Below are positions 1 to 10,950 of a stretch of DNA of 64,000 nt, piece by piece (position 1 is the stretch's first letter; every line of letters starts with the position of its first letter). Made by a program: the position numbers and the translations under genes. The notes beneath the pieces were generated by a model, which saw nothing but the letters and a program-made list of their open reading frames with translations, made no database searches and was not told the DNA's origin. Source of the stretch: Paraphoma chrysanthemicola (taxonomy: Eukaryota; Ascomycota; Dothideomycetes; Pleosporales; Phaeosphaeriaceae); assembly GCA_020744225.1 (NCBI GenBank), contig JAGMWG010000010.1, positions 930,001 to 994,000 on the forward strand, given 5' to 3'.

Positions 1-211
1 GTTGGAGCGGGACTAAGATTTCTTCCACCACCGCTGATTGAGCACCATAAAGAAGCTCGCAATCCGCATCGTCATGGCGGCGAGCTCTGCTATATTTGGG
101 CCCGGCGCACCTTGTGGATTTGACTTGCCATATTGCTGATCGTTCTGCACCACGGTGTAGAAATCTAATTGCCTTTACCGACCATCTATACCTAATGACG
201 ACATCTTCAAC

Positions 212-2152
212 ATGTCGCCGCCAGCAGATAATCTCCAAATCCCGACCGAGAACCAAGGCCTCACGTCACGTAGCGCAGCAACGCCGAAATCCTCGCACAA
301 ATCATGGAAAGCGCGCGTGCTGCGGAACCCGAAGCGCAAGACTACACCGAGCAACGATGCCCTGAGCCGAGTACCAACGCGCCAGTCGCAACGCACAGCA
401 GCCTCGAAGAAGAATGCCTGGTGGAAAACGCGCCTTTTTAGTGGCATGATAAACGATATCAGACGCCGAGCGCCATTCTATTGGAGCGATTGGAAAGATG
501 CATGGGACTATCGCGTTGTGCCCGCCACAGTGTACATGTACTTTGCCAACATCCTGACCGCGCTTGCCTTCTCGCTCGACATGTTCGAGAAGACGAACGA
601 AAGCTTCGGCGTCAACGAAGTACTCCTGGCATCTGTACTGGCGTCTGTCGTCTTCTCGCTAGCAGCAGCGCAGCCTCTCGTCATCGTGGGCGTGACGGGA
701 CCGATCACCGTGTTCAATTACACAGTCTACGATATAATCACACCGCGCGGAACGAATTATTTTGCGTTCATGTGCTGGATCGGGATATGGTCGCTCATCT
801 TCCATTGGATTTTGGCCATAACGAATTCTTGCAACGGCCTGCGATATGTCACGCGATTCTCCTGCGATATTTTCGGCTTTTACGTCGCTTTCATATACCT
901 GCAAAAGGGCATACAGGTGCTTACAAGACAATGGGAGGTTAATGATACGTCGGCGTATCTTTCAATAATGATTGCATTGCTGGTAACAGCGGTCGCATAC
1001 ATCTGTGGTATTGTTGGGCAGTCTTCCCTTCTCCAGCGGCACGTCAGGAAGTTCATTGAGGATTACGGTACGCCGCTGACGGTCATATTCTTCACGGGCT
1101 TCGTGCATATTGGCAAGATGGCTGGCATTGAGTTGCTCAAGCTACCTACCTCGAAGGCATTTTTCCCCACCACCGATCGTGGCTGGTTCATACATTTCTG
1201 GGACATCAGCGTCGGCGACGTGTTCCTCGCGATACCATTTGCGATTCTGTTGACGATCCTGTTCTGGTTCGATCACAATGTATCCAGCTTGATCGCGCAA
1301 GGCACGGAGTTCCCATTACGGAAACCAGCAGGATTTCACTGGGACATCTTCCTTCTCGGACTCACTACTGGCGTGGCGGGTTTGCTTGGTATCCCTTTCC
1401 CAAACGGTCTCATTCCGCAAGCTCCTTTCCACACGACGTCGCTCTGCGTCACGCGAACCGTACACGACTCCGATGACGAGGCGAACAAAGGTCACACACG
1501 CAGGGTAGTCGACCATGTTGTCGAGCAGCGTGTCTCAAATCTTGCTCAGGGCCTTCTCACCTTGGGAACTATGACTGGACCTCTCCTCATCGTTCTGCAT
1601 CTGATCCCACAGGCTGTTCTAGCCGGGTTGTTTTTCGTCATGGGCATTCAAGCGCTCGAGGCGAATGGCATCACTGCCAAGCTCATCTTCCTAGCCAAGG
1701 ACAAACACCTTACTCCACGCTCAGATCCGTTGAACCAAGTGCATCGACGCTGGGTGATTTGGGCGTTCGTAGGGCTCGAACTCGTGGGTTTCGGCGCGAC
1801 ATTCGCCATCACACAAACCATCGCCGCGATTGGTTTCCCAGTCTTTATCTTCTTGTACATACCAATGCGGACATTTCTCATGCCGCGCTTCTTCACGCAG
1901 GAGGAGCTGGGAATCTTGGATGCCCCGACCGCCAGTCCGTTTACGATGGAGTCGGTAGGTGGCAATCATGGGCAAGTGGTTGATCCTGTTGTTGATAATC
2001 GGTCGCTTGAGGACAGCGATGAGGCTGAGAGAGGTGAGGCGCGGAGTATGGACGATGCGCCTAAGGAGAAGGTGAGTGATTTGGAAAGGACGAGTCGAAG
2101 ACGGCCTAGTTTTAGGGGTGCGGATGGGGATGAGATTGGGAAGAGCGAGTAA
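212..2152 (+). CDS. BOR1: SLC4-family boron/bicarbonate transporter (Bor1-like)
   Basis: Single-exon gene of 646 aa. The product belongs to the HCO3-/borate transporter family (SLC4; yeast Bor1p), which exports borate across the plasma membrane. After a basic, Ser/Thr-rich N-terminal tail of about 75 residues comes the family's entry block (FYWSDWKDAWDYR), then about 12 hydrophobic segments. These include the core motif GPITVFNYTVYDI and the late loop GIPFPNGLIPQAPFHT, both typical of fungal Bor1. The C-terminal 80 residues are hydrophilic and acidic. The ATG at 212 is the first in frame; a shorter start at the MIND Met (about residue 78) would lose only the low-complexity tail. No intron is needed. 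Family assignment is firm; the exact substrate is inferred from homology. Confidence 0.9.
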   Translation: MSPPADNLQIPTENQGLTSRSAATPKSSHKSWKARVLRNPKRKTTPSNDALSRVPTRQSQRTAASKKNAWWKTRLFSGMINDIRRRAPFYWSDWKDAWDYRVVPATVYMYFANILTALAFSLDMFEKTNESFGVNEVLLASVLASVVFSLAAAQPLVIVGVTGPITVFNYTVYDIITPRGTNYFAFMCWIGIWSLIFHWILAITNSCNGLRYVTRFSCDIFGFYVAFIYLQKGIQVLTRQWEVNDTSAYLSIMIALLVTAVAYICGIVGQSSLLQRHVRKFIEDYGTPLTVIFFTGFVHIGKMAGIELLKLPTSKAFFPTTDRGWFIHFWDISVGDVFLAIPFAILLTILFWFDHNVSSLIAQGTEFPLRKPAGFHWDIFLLGLTTGVAGLLGIPFPNGLIPQAPFHTTSLCVTRTVHDSDDEANKGHTRRVVDHVVEQRVSNLAQGLLTLGTMTGPLLIVLHLIPQAVLAGLFFVMGIQALEANGITAKLIFLAKDKHLTPRSDPLNQVHRRWVIWAFVGLELVGFGATFAITQTIAAIGFPVFIFLYIPMRTFLMPRFFTQEELGILDAPTASPFTMESVGGNHGQVVDPVVDNRSLEDSDEAERGEARSMDDAPKEKVSDLERTSRRRPSFRGADGDEIGKSE

Positions 2153-2501
2153 TGAGTGCGTGACTTGGATATGCAGAAGCCTCATGAAATTTTCAGTCAG
2201 TTACTAGGGTTCAGCGTCTTACCGGGAGAGATACGGCTTCCGTAGTAGCTGTGACTGATGGTTCGGACCATATGGAGACTAGCGTCTCGGCACTCGCTGT
2301 GACCTTTCCAAGGGCCTAATGACAACTTTTGAGGCGTGTCGCTTCATGTCCGCTCAAAAACATCAAATCTATGCTCTTGTTCCTTCTCATGAGTTTTGAC
2401 TCCAAACTTTGTGCCCTTCACCCTAGAGGGGTTATGTGTACTCGATCCGCACGTACGACACGGTCGTGAGAGCTGCGTAGCCAGCCAGCCAGCCACCACG
2501 T
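2153..2501. other. Intergenic region, BOR1 3' side to HET gene promoter
   Basis: No gene is visible. A short CCAG tandem (ccagccagccagcc, near 2481-2494) lies just upstream of the HET-domain gene start. Both neighbours are on the plus strand, so this holds the terminator of one and the promoter of the other. Confidence 0.5.
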
Positions 2502-4775
2502 ATGCCAATTATGGGCCCTGATATGGTCTGCCTGATCATCAGTGCTTTCATAGCCTTGATAGCGCATGTAATTCATCGAAGGCATTCTAAAACCACGAGA
2601 AGTGCAAGTACCAATGCGAAATCACTGCACAAGGCTGTACATGTCAGCCCGCATCGACACTCTTGCCAGTACTGCCGAAACATCAGCATCAATCTACCTT
2701 CGGACATAACTTCGCCTGAGTTCAACTTTCTTCTTCGATTGGACCTCACTTTCTCAGAAGTCACGCAACCGGCAGTACGCGATTGCCCTCTGCTTCGGGA
2801 TGCTCACGTCACTAGTACACTCCCAGTGAACATGCGCATATACAACCATCTGCAAACCTTTTTCGACACGTTTTCATCGAATTCGGATCTTCACTTGTTC
2901 ACAGGGTGCAAAACTTTCTCGGCACGTTTTCTCTATTTTGTGCGGGGACTGAGCAGTCGACCCTATCATGTGCGTTTCAGTCGACTACATGCCGACTCTA
3001 GTGGAACGCTATATGCCAGATTGTTGCATACTGCATCACGGATATTCGAATTTGATGTCTCTGTGGAGCCAGGTGAGAGCATCGATTCTCTTGACGAGGT
3101 TTCGCTTACATAGAACAGATGATCATGCTGCGCAATACATTCATGAGCGACCGCTGAGCGTCAACGTCGCGTCGCAGCACACATTTGACCAAGCACGGGA
3201 ATGGTTTTTTGAGTGCACTCAAGATCTTGATTCACATTCCGAATGCATACATGAGCAAAGTGTTTTTACTCCTACGAGACTTATCCACGTTCTGCGCCAG
3301 CCTGACGGAACATTTGCCACTCGTATCGTCCAGAATATGAAAGGCAAGAGAACCAAATGGGCAACTCTCAGTTACTGCTGGGGCGGAGACCAGCCTTCGA
3401 AGACGACCAAGGCCAATTTGAGGGACCGTCTTATATCGTTGCCATTTCCCGATCTACCACAAACCATACAAGACGCCATAGTTGTCACCACTCATCTTGG
3501 ACTCAGCTTTCTCTGGATCGATGCGCTGTGTATCGTTCAGGACGACGAGAACGATGTAGCACATGAGATTGCCAGTATGCCGGAGGTATACAGCCACGGT
3601 GCATGCACAATTTCTGCTTCGCGAGCGTCTTCAAGCGAAGAAGGTTTTTTGCAAGCTCACCAAATCGATGGGATACACCACAAACCTGTCGCGCTACGTG
3701 TTACTTGTCCCGATGGTATACCGGGCTATGTCACCCTCTCCAGCCGAGGAGCTGAGTACAGAAATGCGAAGGAGCCCGTCCATGGCCGAGCTTGGTGCTA
3801 TCAGGAACGTATACTATCCCCGCGCATACTTGACTTCGGACATACCCAGGTTCAGTGGATATGCAAAAGCAAGAGGTATGCTGACGGCGGAAGGGTCGAG
3901 CGAGCAGTGACTACAGACGCCCTTCTCGGAAACTCTCTTCAGAATCTCTCTCAGCGTGCCATACAAGATAGCTGGTCTAACGTTATCTGGAAATACACCA
4001 GACGGGATATGACGTTCGTGGGTGATAGGCTTCTCGCTGTCTCTGCTATCGCCACTGTCTTTGCCCCACACTTACGGTGTGACTACCTCGCTGGCCATTG
4101 GAGGAATTTACTGTCCCTCCAACTGGCTTGGATTGTGGGACAACCGAAATACTCACGGTCGAACATTTTTGTTGCTCCTTCCTGGTCAGTTTCTTCTAGC
4201 CATAGATCTGAACATGACTAACGATGGCTTCTAGGTCATGGGCTTCTGTATCCGACATGGTTTACTGGGATATGCAAGACGAGCGTGTACCCGCAGTGGA
4301 AGTACTTGACTGTCAAGTGCAATTGCAGCACACATTCGCGCCTTTTGGGGCGGTCACCAGCGGCTTTCTCGAGCTTCGGGCACAGATGCAGGAGATGATC
4401 TGGTATTTTAATCGCGATGACAGGCAAATCCAAGTCGAGGCCCATGCATTTTCTTGCATTGCAAACCGTGAAAAATGCGAAACCCTTCCCGAATACCTGA
4501 ACACAGTCTTCCAAGCGTACGTAAGTTGGGACGCACTAGAAACAGACTGGTCGAAAGACCCAGATGCCAGCATGAAAGTCTGGTGTCTCAAACTTCGAGA
4601 ACGCAGTCAAAAGGGCGATACGCTATGTCTCTTCCTGGTGCCTGCGGACAGCGTCGCAGGATCCTTTCGGAGGATTGCTGCGTTCAGGATCGTAGACGCG
4701 ATATATCGATTCAATCCACCCGTCAGTAGGGACTTCTTCGAAGGATGCGAGTGGCAGGTAGTCAGGATCGTATGA
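2502..4775 (+). CDS. HET-domain (heterokaryon incompatibility) protein 1
   Basis: Three exons: 2502-3072, 3119-4184 and 4235-4775, giving 725 aa. Introns are 46 nt (GTGAGA..ACAG) and 50 nt (GTCAGT..CTAG, with a GACTAAC branch), and both junctions restore frame exactly. The HET domain spans roughly residues 268-420 and carries the three diagnostic blocks: TLSYCWGG (~271), LWIDALCIVQDD (~321) and GRAWCYQER (~414). The N-terminal third has the C-x2-C signature often found ahead of fungal HET domains (near 2674-2683). A hydrophobic stretch follows the first Met, which is unusual, so an internal start is possible. HET proteins trigger cell death when genetically different hyphae fuse. The partner and allele specificity cannot be read here. 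Confidence 0.85.
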
Positions 4776-5661
4776 CCACAAGATCACTTGCTCATATCGA
4801 TTGATCTCTACCAATTTCCATGTAACGGAAGAATCGCATGCAGAATGGGGAGCTACATTTTTGCAGGCCAGCGTGGAGATGACCAAAGGTCCTGCGGGAG
4901 CATCGGAGACCTCCACAAGCTCTTTTAATCCTAAAAAGCATCGAAGATACGCCTCCAGCATTTGGCAGCGACTACAAGGGGACCGATCTCAAATCAGATC
5001 TGGATCCACAGATCTAAAACAACATCGGCCGGCAGCGGCCACCCCACTTAGAATAGCTTGGACAAGCTTGACGCCAAACAAGCCTTTAGCCGAGCGCCGG
5101 TGTGGGCTACGAACCGTCGCTTGCGACGCTCAAGTGAAGCTTACACTTCATTGGCTGCGCGCCGCTTCTTATCACAGATGTGGGTTGAGGGGTGCGTACA
5201 CCATGCGAAGTGGATCTCGCCCAAGATAGTGGCACTGGCACATGGCCTAATGCAATGTCACCGAAGGCCGGAAACCCCTCGGGCTGCTGCGCGTCTTTCA
5301 CGCACCTATGGTCATTGTGCCTGGATCGCCCTTTCGTGATATTTAGGTGCTTTCGACTTGGCTCCAACTTCGCTTCTCGCCTTAATCACCCCCTTGTCTA
5401 CAAATCATCGCGTTGTCCCGATACCGCGTAGCTGGCCGACTCCGCCCGTTTATCCGGAGATACGGGCACTGCCAATCGAGGCTTTTGCGCGCAGCTATTA
5501 CAAGACAGGAACTCCTTGCTCTCTCTCGTGCTTTCATCGCTACTTCGACAAGCTGCAATCTGGTGCGCACGGCTATAGCAGCTGCCTGTCGACCATCTTG
5601 AATCCAACCTGAGCGTTGTTGTTGCATCCCCCACTCTTGGAAATATTCACGACAGGGAGCG
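4776..5661. other. Intergenic region without recognisable gene
   Basis: About 890 bp between the first HET gene and the NCS1 permease. Short ORFs occur in several frames but none has family motifs or consistent coding character. I see no tRNA or repeat. It presumably contains the promoter of the permease. Confidence 0.5.
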
Positions 5662-7380
5662 ATGGCTTTTGAGAAATCGTACGACCATGACGTGGAGAAG
5701 GAGGGAATGCGCAGTGGCTCGTATGCTGATGCAGGTGCTGTACCAGGAGAAATGTTTGAGCAAGGAGAGACTTTGTATGCGAAGGTTCAACGGCTTGCAG
5801 GACGTTTCCATGTCGAGCAGAGGGGTATCGAGAGAGTTCCGGAGAATGAGAGGGATGATACTTCGCTTCTGAACGTGGGCACGATGGTATGTCAAATTGA
5901 TACGAGACGTGCAGGTTGACGAGCAGAACATTTCTAACACTGGTCGCAGTGGCTCTCCGCCAACATGGTCGTATCGTCATTCGCCATCGGTCTTCTCGCT
6001 CAACGGCTTTTCTTCCTTGGCTTCGTCGACGCGTGCCTTGTCTGTTTGTTCTTCAATCTTATTGGTATCATTCCAGTATGCTACTTTTCGACATTTGGGC
6101 CCCGTTTCGGGCTGCGTCAAATGGTGCTCTCCAGGTTCTGGTTCGGTTGGCACGGAGTCAAGATCAGTACGTCCGAGCCTTCGCATCGACGATCAGTTCA
6201 TGAAGGACTAACTCAGCATAGTTGCCGTCTTCAACATCCTCGCTTGCCTCGGCTGGAGTGCTGTCAACTCAATCGTTGGCGCGCAATTGATCCACGCCGT
6301 CAATAACGATGTTCCAGGGTACGCTGGCATCCTCATTATATCCTTCTGCACTCTGGTTGTCACCTTCTTTGGCTACAAGATCGTCCACGCGTACGAATTC
6401 TGGTCCTGGATCCCAACTTCTATTGTCTTCATCATCGTCCTTGGCGTCTTTGCCCACTCCGGAGACTTTGTCAATATCCCAATGGGCGTAGGTACCAGCG
6501 AGCTCGGTAGCGTTCTCAGCTTTGGAAGCGTGGTATACGGCTTTGCAACTGGCTGGACCAGTTACGCAGCCGACTACACAGTCTACCAGCCTAGCAATCA
6601 GTCAAGAACAAAGGTGTTCTTCGCAGTCTGGATCGGTCTTATCATCCCACTTCTCTTCACAGAGATGCTGGGTATCGCTATCATGACCGCTACTACACTC
6701 AATGATGGTCAAAACAAGTACGCAGACGGCTACGCTGCTTCTGGAACTGGCGGCCTACTCGGCGCTGTGCTCTTCGGTCCTCTCGGAGGCTTCGGCAAGT
6801 TCTGCCTCGTCATTCTGGCCCTGAGCATCGTTGCAAACAACTGTCCGAACATCTACTCCGTCGGTCTCACGATCCAGGTCCTGGGCGGGCGATGGACACA
6901 GCGCGTGCCTAGATTTGTGTGGACTGGCGTCGGCACGGCTATTTACATTGCGATCGCCATCCCTGGCTATACACATTTTGAATCTGTCTTGGAGAACTTC
7001 ATGAATTTCATTGGTAAGTGAAATATTTACCTCAAGTATACAGTATTGCTGACGAACTTCCAGGCTACTGGCTCGCCATCTACGAAGGTATCGCTTTCAG
7101 CGACCACTTCCTCTACAAGCGTGTAATGGCAGCATACGATCCTGCTATCTACGACCAGTCATCCAAACTTCCTCCTGGTATCGCAGCCATCTTCGCGTTC
7201 TGCTGCGGTATTGCAGGGATGGTCCTCGGCATGAGTCAGGTATGGTTTGTTGGTCCGATCGCTTTGAAGGCAGGCGAGGCGCCGTATGGTGGTGATGTTG
7301 GATTCGAGTTGGGTTTCGCGTTTGCGTTTGTGAGTTATGCTGTTGCAAGGAAGTTTGAGCTGAAGCACTTTGGACGATAG
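5662..7380 (+). CDS. NCS1-family purine-cytosine permease (Fcy2-like)
   Basis: Four exons: 5662-5886, 5950-6166, 6222-7013 and 7064-7380, giving 516 aa. Introns are 63, 55 and 50 nt; the second has a GACTAAC branch and a CATAG acceptor that restores frame. The protein is a multi-pass transporter of the nucleobase:cation symporter-1 family, which moves cytosine, adenine, guanine or hypoxanthine with protons. Visible family features are a hydrophilic N-terminus, the early block NMVVSSFAIG, the segment GWTSYAADYTVYQP in the middle, and a C-terminal IYEGIAFSDHFLYKR motif shared with Fcy2/FcyB. It sits between two HET-domain genes on the same strand, but nothing suggests a functional link. The exact substrate is not determinable. 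Confidence 0.9.
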
Positions 7381-7657
7381 GCGCAGATCTATGAGTTTAG
7401 AGACCTGTAAGCAATGAATATAGCTGCAACTTTCATCAAAATTTATTGCTATTATCTGTTGTGCGTGGTCGATGGGTTCAGTGTGCTGCTACAATGTGAA
7501 GTAAAATAAGCAGGGCAGACATGCATGTATGAGGCTGCGTGATGTATACATGTACCCCGCTTCATCGCACACGGCTATGACGCTGGACAATTAAAGCTAC
7601 CTCACATCACGTTTTTCCCTGATGCAAAAGCTCTGCTAGCCAAAGGTCTCAAGGCGC
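7381..7657. other. Intergenic region
   Basis: 277 bp between the permease stop and the second HET gene start. No gene is visible; it presumably combines a terminator and a promoter. Confidence 0.4.
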
Positions 7658-9697
7658 ATGGCAATGTCATCATCAAAAGGACAGCTTCCAGAAGCCCGCC
7701 CCCACAGCGTAGAAACTTGCTACGGGGACGGATCAGGCTGGGCAGGACCACCACTCTATCTATCTAGGCTGCGTCAAACAGCGAACGAGGGCTGTATCAC
7801 ATGTCAGATCTTCCTCGAAGGAATCGAGCACTTTGATTATGTGCCAGCAGAGTATGGTAAACGTGGCGTAAAGTTTTCCGAGGACACAATTCGCATCCAC
7901 ATCTCCATGTATCTCCCTGACCCGCTGGAGATGACCATATCCTGCCCGAAACCTCCAGGAACCAAGCCTGCTGCTCCGTTGATCCTAGAGTTCTATTCGC
8001 ACAACGGTTGGTTAGCAAGCCTAGGTAGTGCAGAATATGGTATGCTAACGAAGCCAGATGATCCAGAGCCGATTGCTGGATTCGCTACTGCTGGAGATGT
8101 ACCTGCTAGTCCATCCTCAGATGCGTGTTTCGCTACCATCCAGCAATGGAACGAAACCTGTGAAGCAAAGCATCCATCGTGTAGAACGACATCTGAGCCT
8201 TCAACATTACCTACCAGGCTGCTTGTGGTTGGTTCATCTGCCGATGACCCCAAACTCTGCTCTTCATCCAGCATCCCAAGCAAAGCCAGATACATTGCGC
8301 TCAGCCATACCTGGGGCAAGAAGGAGGACCGTATCAAGCCTATGCCCGTTACCACCAAGGAAAATATGGCGAGTCGACGGGAAAGAATCTCCTGGGACGA
8401 ACTCACGCAGACATTTCAGGATGCTGTGGTCATAACTAGAAAATTAGGCTTAGAGTACCTTTGGATCGATTCCCTATGCATCATCCAAGACGACGCTGAA
8501 GACTGGGCCACGGAAGCGAGTCGCATGGCATCAGTGTACAAGAACGCATATTTCGTCATCTCAGCGACAGCCTCCCATAATGGTGACGACGGATGTCTCA
8601 AGCATCGATCGCCGAGCCATCATCTCAGTCGACAAGACCGCAAAGGCTCGACAATCAACGCGTACGTCAAACGTCAGATCTCCCACCGCTCAATGATTGA
8701 ACTCCCCGCAACGTTGAGTACAATGCCCCTCTTCGACCGCGCGTGGTGTTTCCAGGAGCGCCTCCTCGGCCGAAAAGTGATCCATTACACCGAAGACGAA
8801 ATCATGTGGGAATGCCGAGAGCAGCTCTGGTGCGAGTGTCGAGGCATCGAGAGCGGCAGGGACTTTTCCAAAGGCGTACATACAGGGAACTTCAAACTCG
8901 CACTCGCACAAACGCTGGCGTCGTCAGATGTCTACGCGCGGTACGAAACGTGGAGCACCATTGTTCGCGAGTACTCGATGCGCGATCTGACGTTTCAGAG
9001 CGATCGCCTTGCAGCGCTGTCGGGGATTGCGAGCGCAATGGCTGTGCCGTCCATGGGACGGTATCTGGCGGGCTTGTGGGAGGGCTGCTTACTTCGGATG
9101 CTGTGTTGGTCCACGACCGTGCATGTTGTCGAGAAGATGTGGACGAGGTCTCGACCGCAAGTGTACCAAGCACCGACATGGTCATGGGCCTCGCTTGATG
9201 CGGCTATCAGCATGGTGGTAAGCCGTGTTTACGATGATGTGGAGTATGTGTGCCGCGTGAAGGATGTCGAGTGTACGCTTGCAACTGCAGATCTGTACGG
9301 ACAGGTGTGCGATGGGTTTTTGGCCCTGGATGCTCCCACAAAAGACGTGAGTCTACAATATCAACAGTCTGATGTTGAACAGCCTGCGAGAGAGAGAGGG
9401 CAGTGTCAAATATGCTGGGATGGGAAAACCAAAGACTTTGATGAGGACGTCCCACTAGAACTACCACCCAGCGCACCGGCTCCGGCGCTCATTGTCTTGA
9501 TTGAACAAAGCGTAATCACAGGCTCACAAGATCATGGCAAGCCTGGGTACAAAGATAGCGTTCACATGGCGTACTACACGGGCATCGTTGTCAGAGCTTC
9601 GAAGAGAAGGCAAGGGTGTTGGGAGAGGATTGGATACGTCCATGGGAAATTCGCTGATCTAGGAGCTACAGAGTTCAGAGAGGTTACTATTTTGTAG
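7658..9697 (+). CDS. HET-domain protein 2
   Basis: Single exon, 679 aa. The HET domain (about residues 210-370) has IALSHTWG (~214), LEYLWIDSLCIIQDD (~267) and a DRAWCFQER block (~360), followed by the downstream YSMRDLTFQSDRLAALSGIA region common in fungal HET proteins. The N-terminus contains the GCITCQ pair typical of the pre-HET segment. A second ATG lies two codons after the first, with no consequence. It differs from the other two HET genes here in lacking introns and in sequence outside the domain, so a recent tandem duplication is unlikely. Role inferred from the family: allorecognition and cell death. Confidence 0.85.
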   Translation: MAMSSSKGQLPEARPHSVETCYGDGSGWAGPPLYLSRLRQTANEGCITCQIFLEGIEHFDYVPAEYGKRGVKFSEDTIRIHISMYLPDPLEMTISCPKPPGTKPAAPLILEFYSHNGWLASLGSAEYGMLTKPDDPEPIAGFATAGDVPASPSSDACFATIQQWNETCEAKHPSCRTTSEPSTLPTRLLVVGSSADDPKLCSSSSIPSKARYIALSHTWGKKEDRIKPMPVTTKENMASRRERISWDELTQTFQDAVVITRKLGLEYLWIDSLCIIQDDAEDWATEASRMASVYKNAYFVISATASHNGDDGCLKHRSPSHHLSRQDRKGSTINAYVKRQISHRSMIELPATLSTMPLFDRAWCFQERLLGRKVIHYTEDEIMWECREQLWCECRGIESGRDFSKGVHTGNFKLALAQTLASSDVYARYETWSTIVREYSMRDLTFQSDRLAALSGIASAMAVPSMGRYLAGLWEGCLLRMLCWSTTVHVVEKMWTRSRPQVYQAPTWSWASLDAAISMVVSRVYDDVEYVCRVKDVECTLATADLYGQVCDGFLALDAPTKDVSLQYQQSDVEQPARERGQCQICWDGKTKDFDEDVPLELPPSAPAPALIVLIEQSVITGSQDHGKPGYKDSVHMAYYTGIVVRASKRRQGCWERIGYVHGKFADLGATEFREVTIL

Positions 9698-9849
9698 CTA
9701 CTGATAGAAGTATTGCAGAGTCAATCTTGCGCGCCAAACTCGAATCTTAGCTATCTCACAGCCCTTGTCTATCTACATAATGCATCAGAAAACTCTCCCA
9801 TAGCATCTGAGGCTTCAAAGACATGTGAGGGATAACCAAGATACACCAT

Positions 9850-10353
9850 CTATTTGTCTGCAGGAACAGCAAAGACCTCAGTAGGAATAATGTCGAAGTC
9901 CGCCGGCGCGCCGCCATGCGCAATGGCATTACTGCCAGTGTATGTGTACTTGATACCGTTCCTGCAAACGAGTCAATTCCTGCTTGATCCGTAATTGATT
10001 TCATAGCATAACACTTACTGCACAAAGGTATACCGCACACTCAGACTTGCACCAATGTCGATTCCAGCATTGAACTCTTGCGAGAGCACATCCCCGGGAA
10101 CATCAAGGCCCACAACGGAGCAGGACTTGTAGTCACCCTGTACACTGGTACCGGAGCATCCGGTTGCATCGAAGCTCGGCTCGCCGTTGGGACCTGCGGG
10201 TGCAGACACGTTGAAGCCGTAGCGACATGTCGCAGCTGTGCAGACGCTGGTTGCGCCTGTGAGATGCCAGAGCCATGGAGCCGTGGTAGCAGGAATGGCT
10301 GCTGCAGATGCGCTGGCAGCAAGGAAAGCGAGGGTAGCAGTCTTCATAAACAT
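9850..10353 (-). CDS. Small secreted protein, possibly AA1-like (Alt a 1 / Hrip1 type)
   Basis: Two exons on the minus strand (10353-10019 and 9961-9850) with a 57-nt GTAAGT..TGCAG intron; 148 aa. The start at 10353 was chosen because it immediately precedes a clear signal peptide (MFMKTATLAFLAASASAAA). The mature part has four cysteines (SVC, ATC, TGC, KSC), giving two potential disulfides, and the phrase CRYGFNVSAPAG recalls the AA1-like fold of Alternaria Alt a 1 and Hrip1 secreted proteins. That assignment is tentative. It ends without a GPI-type tail, so a soluble extracellular protein is expected. Such proteins are often effector or elicitor candidates. Confidence 0.7.
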
Positions 10354-10950
10354 GATGTTGATAATCGAATCTGTTTTGTATGGTGCGAGTGTTGGTCGTA
10401 ATGTGGTCGATGAATGCGTTGTAGGCTTGTGATGCCCTTCCCTACTGCACCGAGACACCTCTTATACGTCTGGCGATCTCGGAGTCTTGTCGGTTGCCAT
10501 TGTTAAGGCACGACGCGAATGATGCCAAAGCGTTGCACCAATATCGAACACGAGGATTTGAGGGCACGCTCAGCCTCCCAATGCGTCGAAAACGTCAGCA
10601 GTGTTGCTCTTCGCGTCCATTGGAATGGTACCTCGCGCATCTCACGATGTTATGACGCAAGGAGACGTAGATCGTTGCTGCAGCACGGCTACGGCGGCGC
10701 CACAACCGTAGGTATTAACAGTTACCGCATTTGGTGCAGATGTGTGACGATCCTCGTGTTTCCTCGCTTTTAGTGGACGAGCGTCAGCACCCAAGTCCAG
10801 GAATAGCAACATTGCCAGACTACGGAGAATTCGGTAGAATTGATTGCCAGAACAGCAGCCTCGTTGCATGGTCAGTGGAAGCCTGATAGGCTGCTGAAGC
10901 TGAAGGCAGTTCGTGAGAAGGCGTGCATCCAAGTACGTAGTCCGAAGTAT
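10354..10950. other. Intergenic: promoter of the secreted protein gene
   Basis: About 600 bp between the start of the secreted protein gene and the stop of the Sld7-like gene, both on the minus strand. No coding signal or RNA gene was recognised. Confidence 0.4.
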
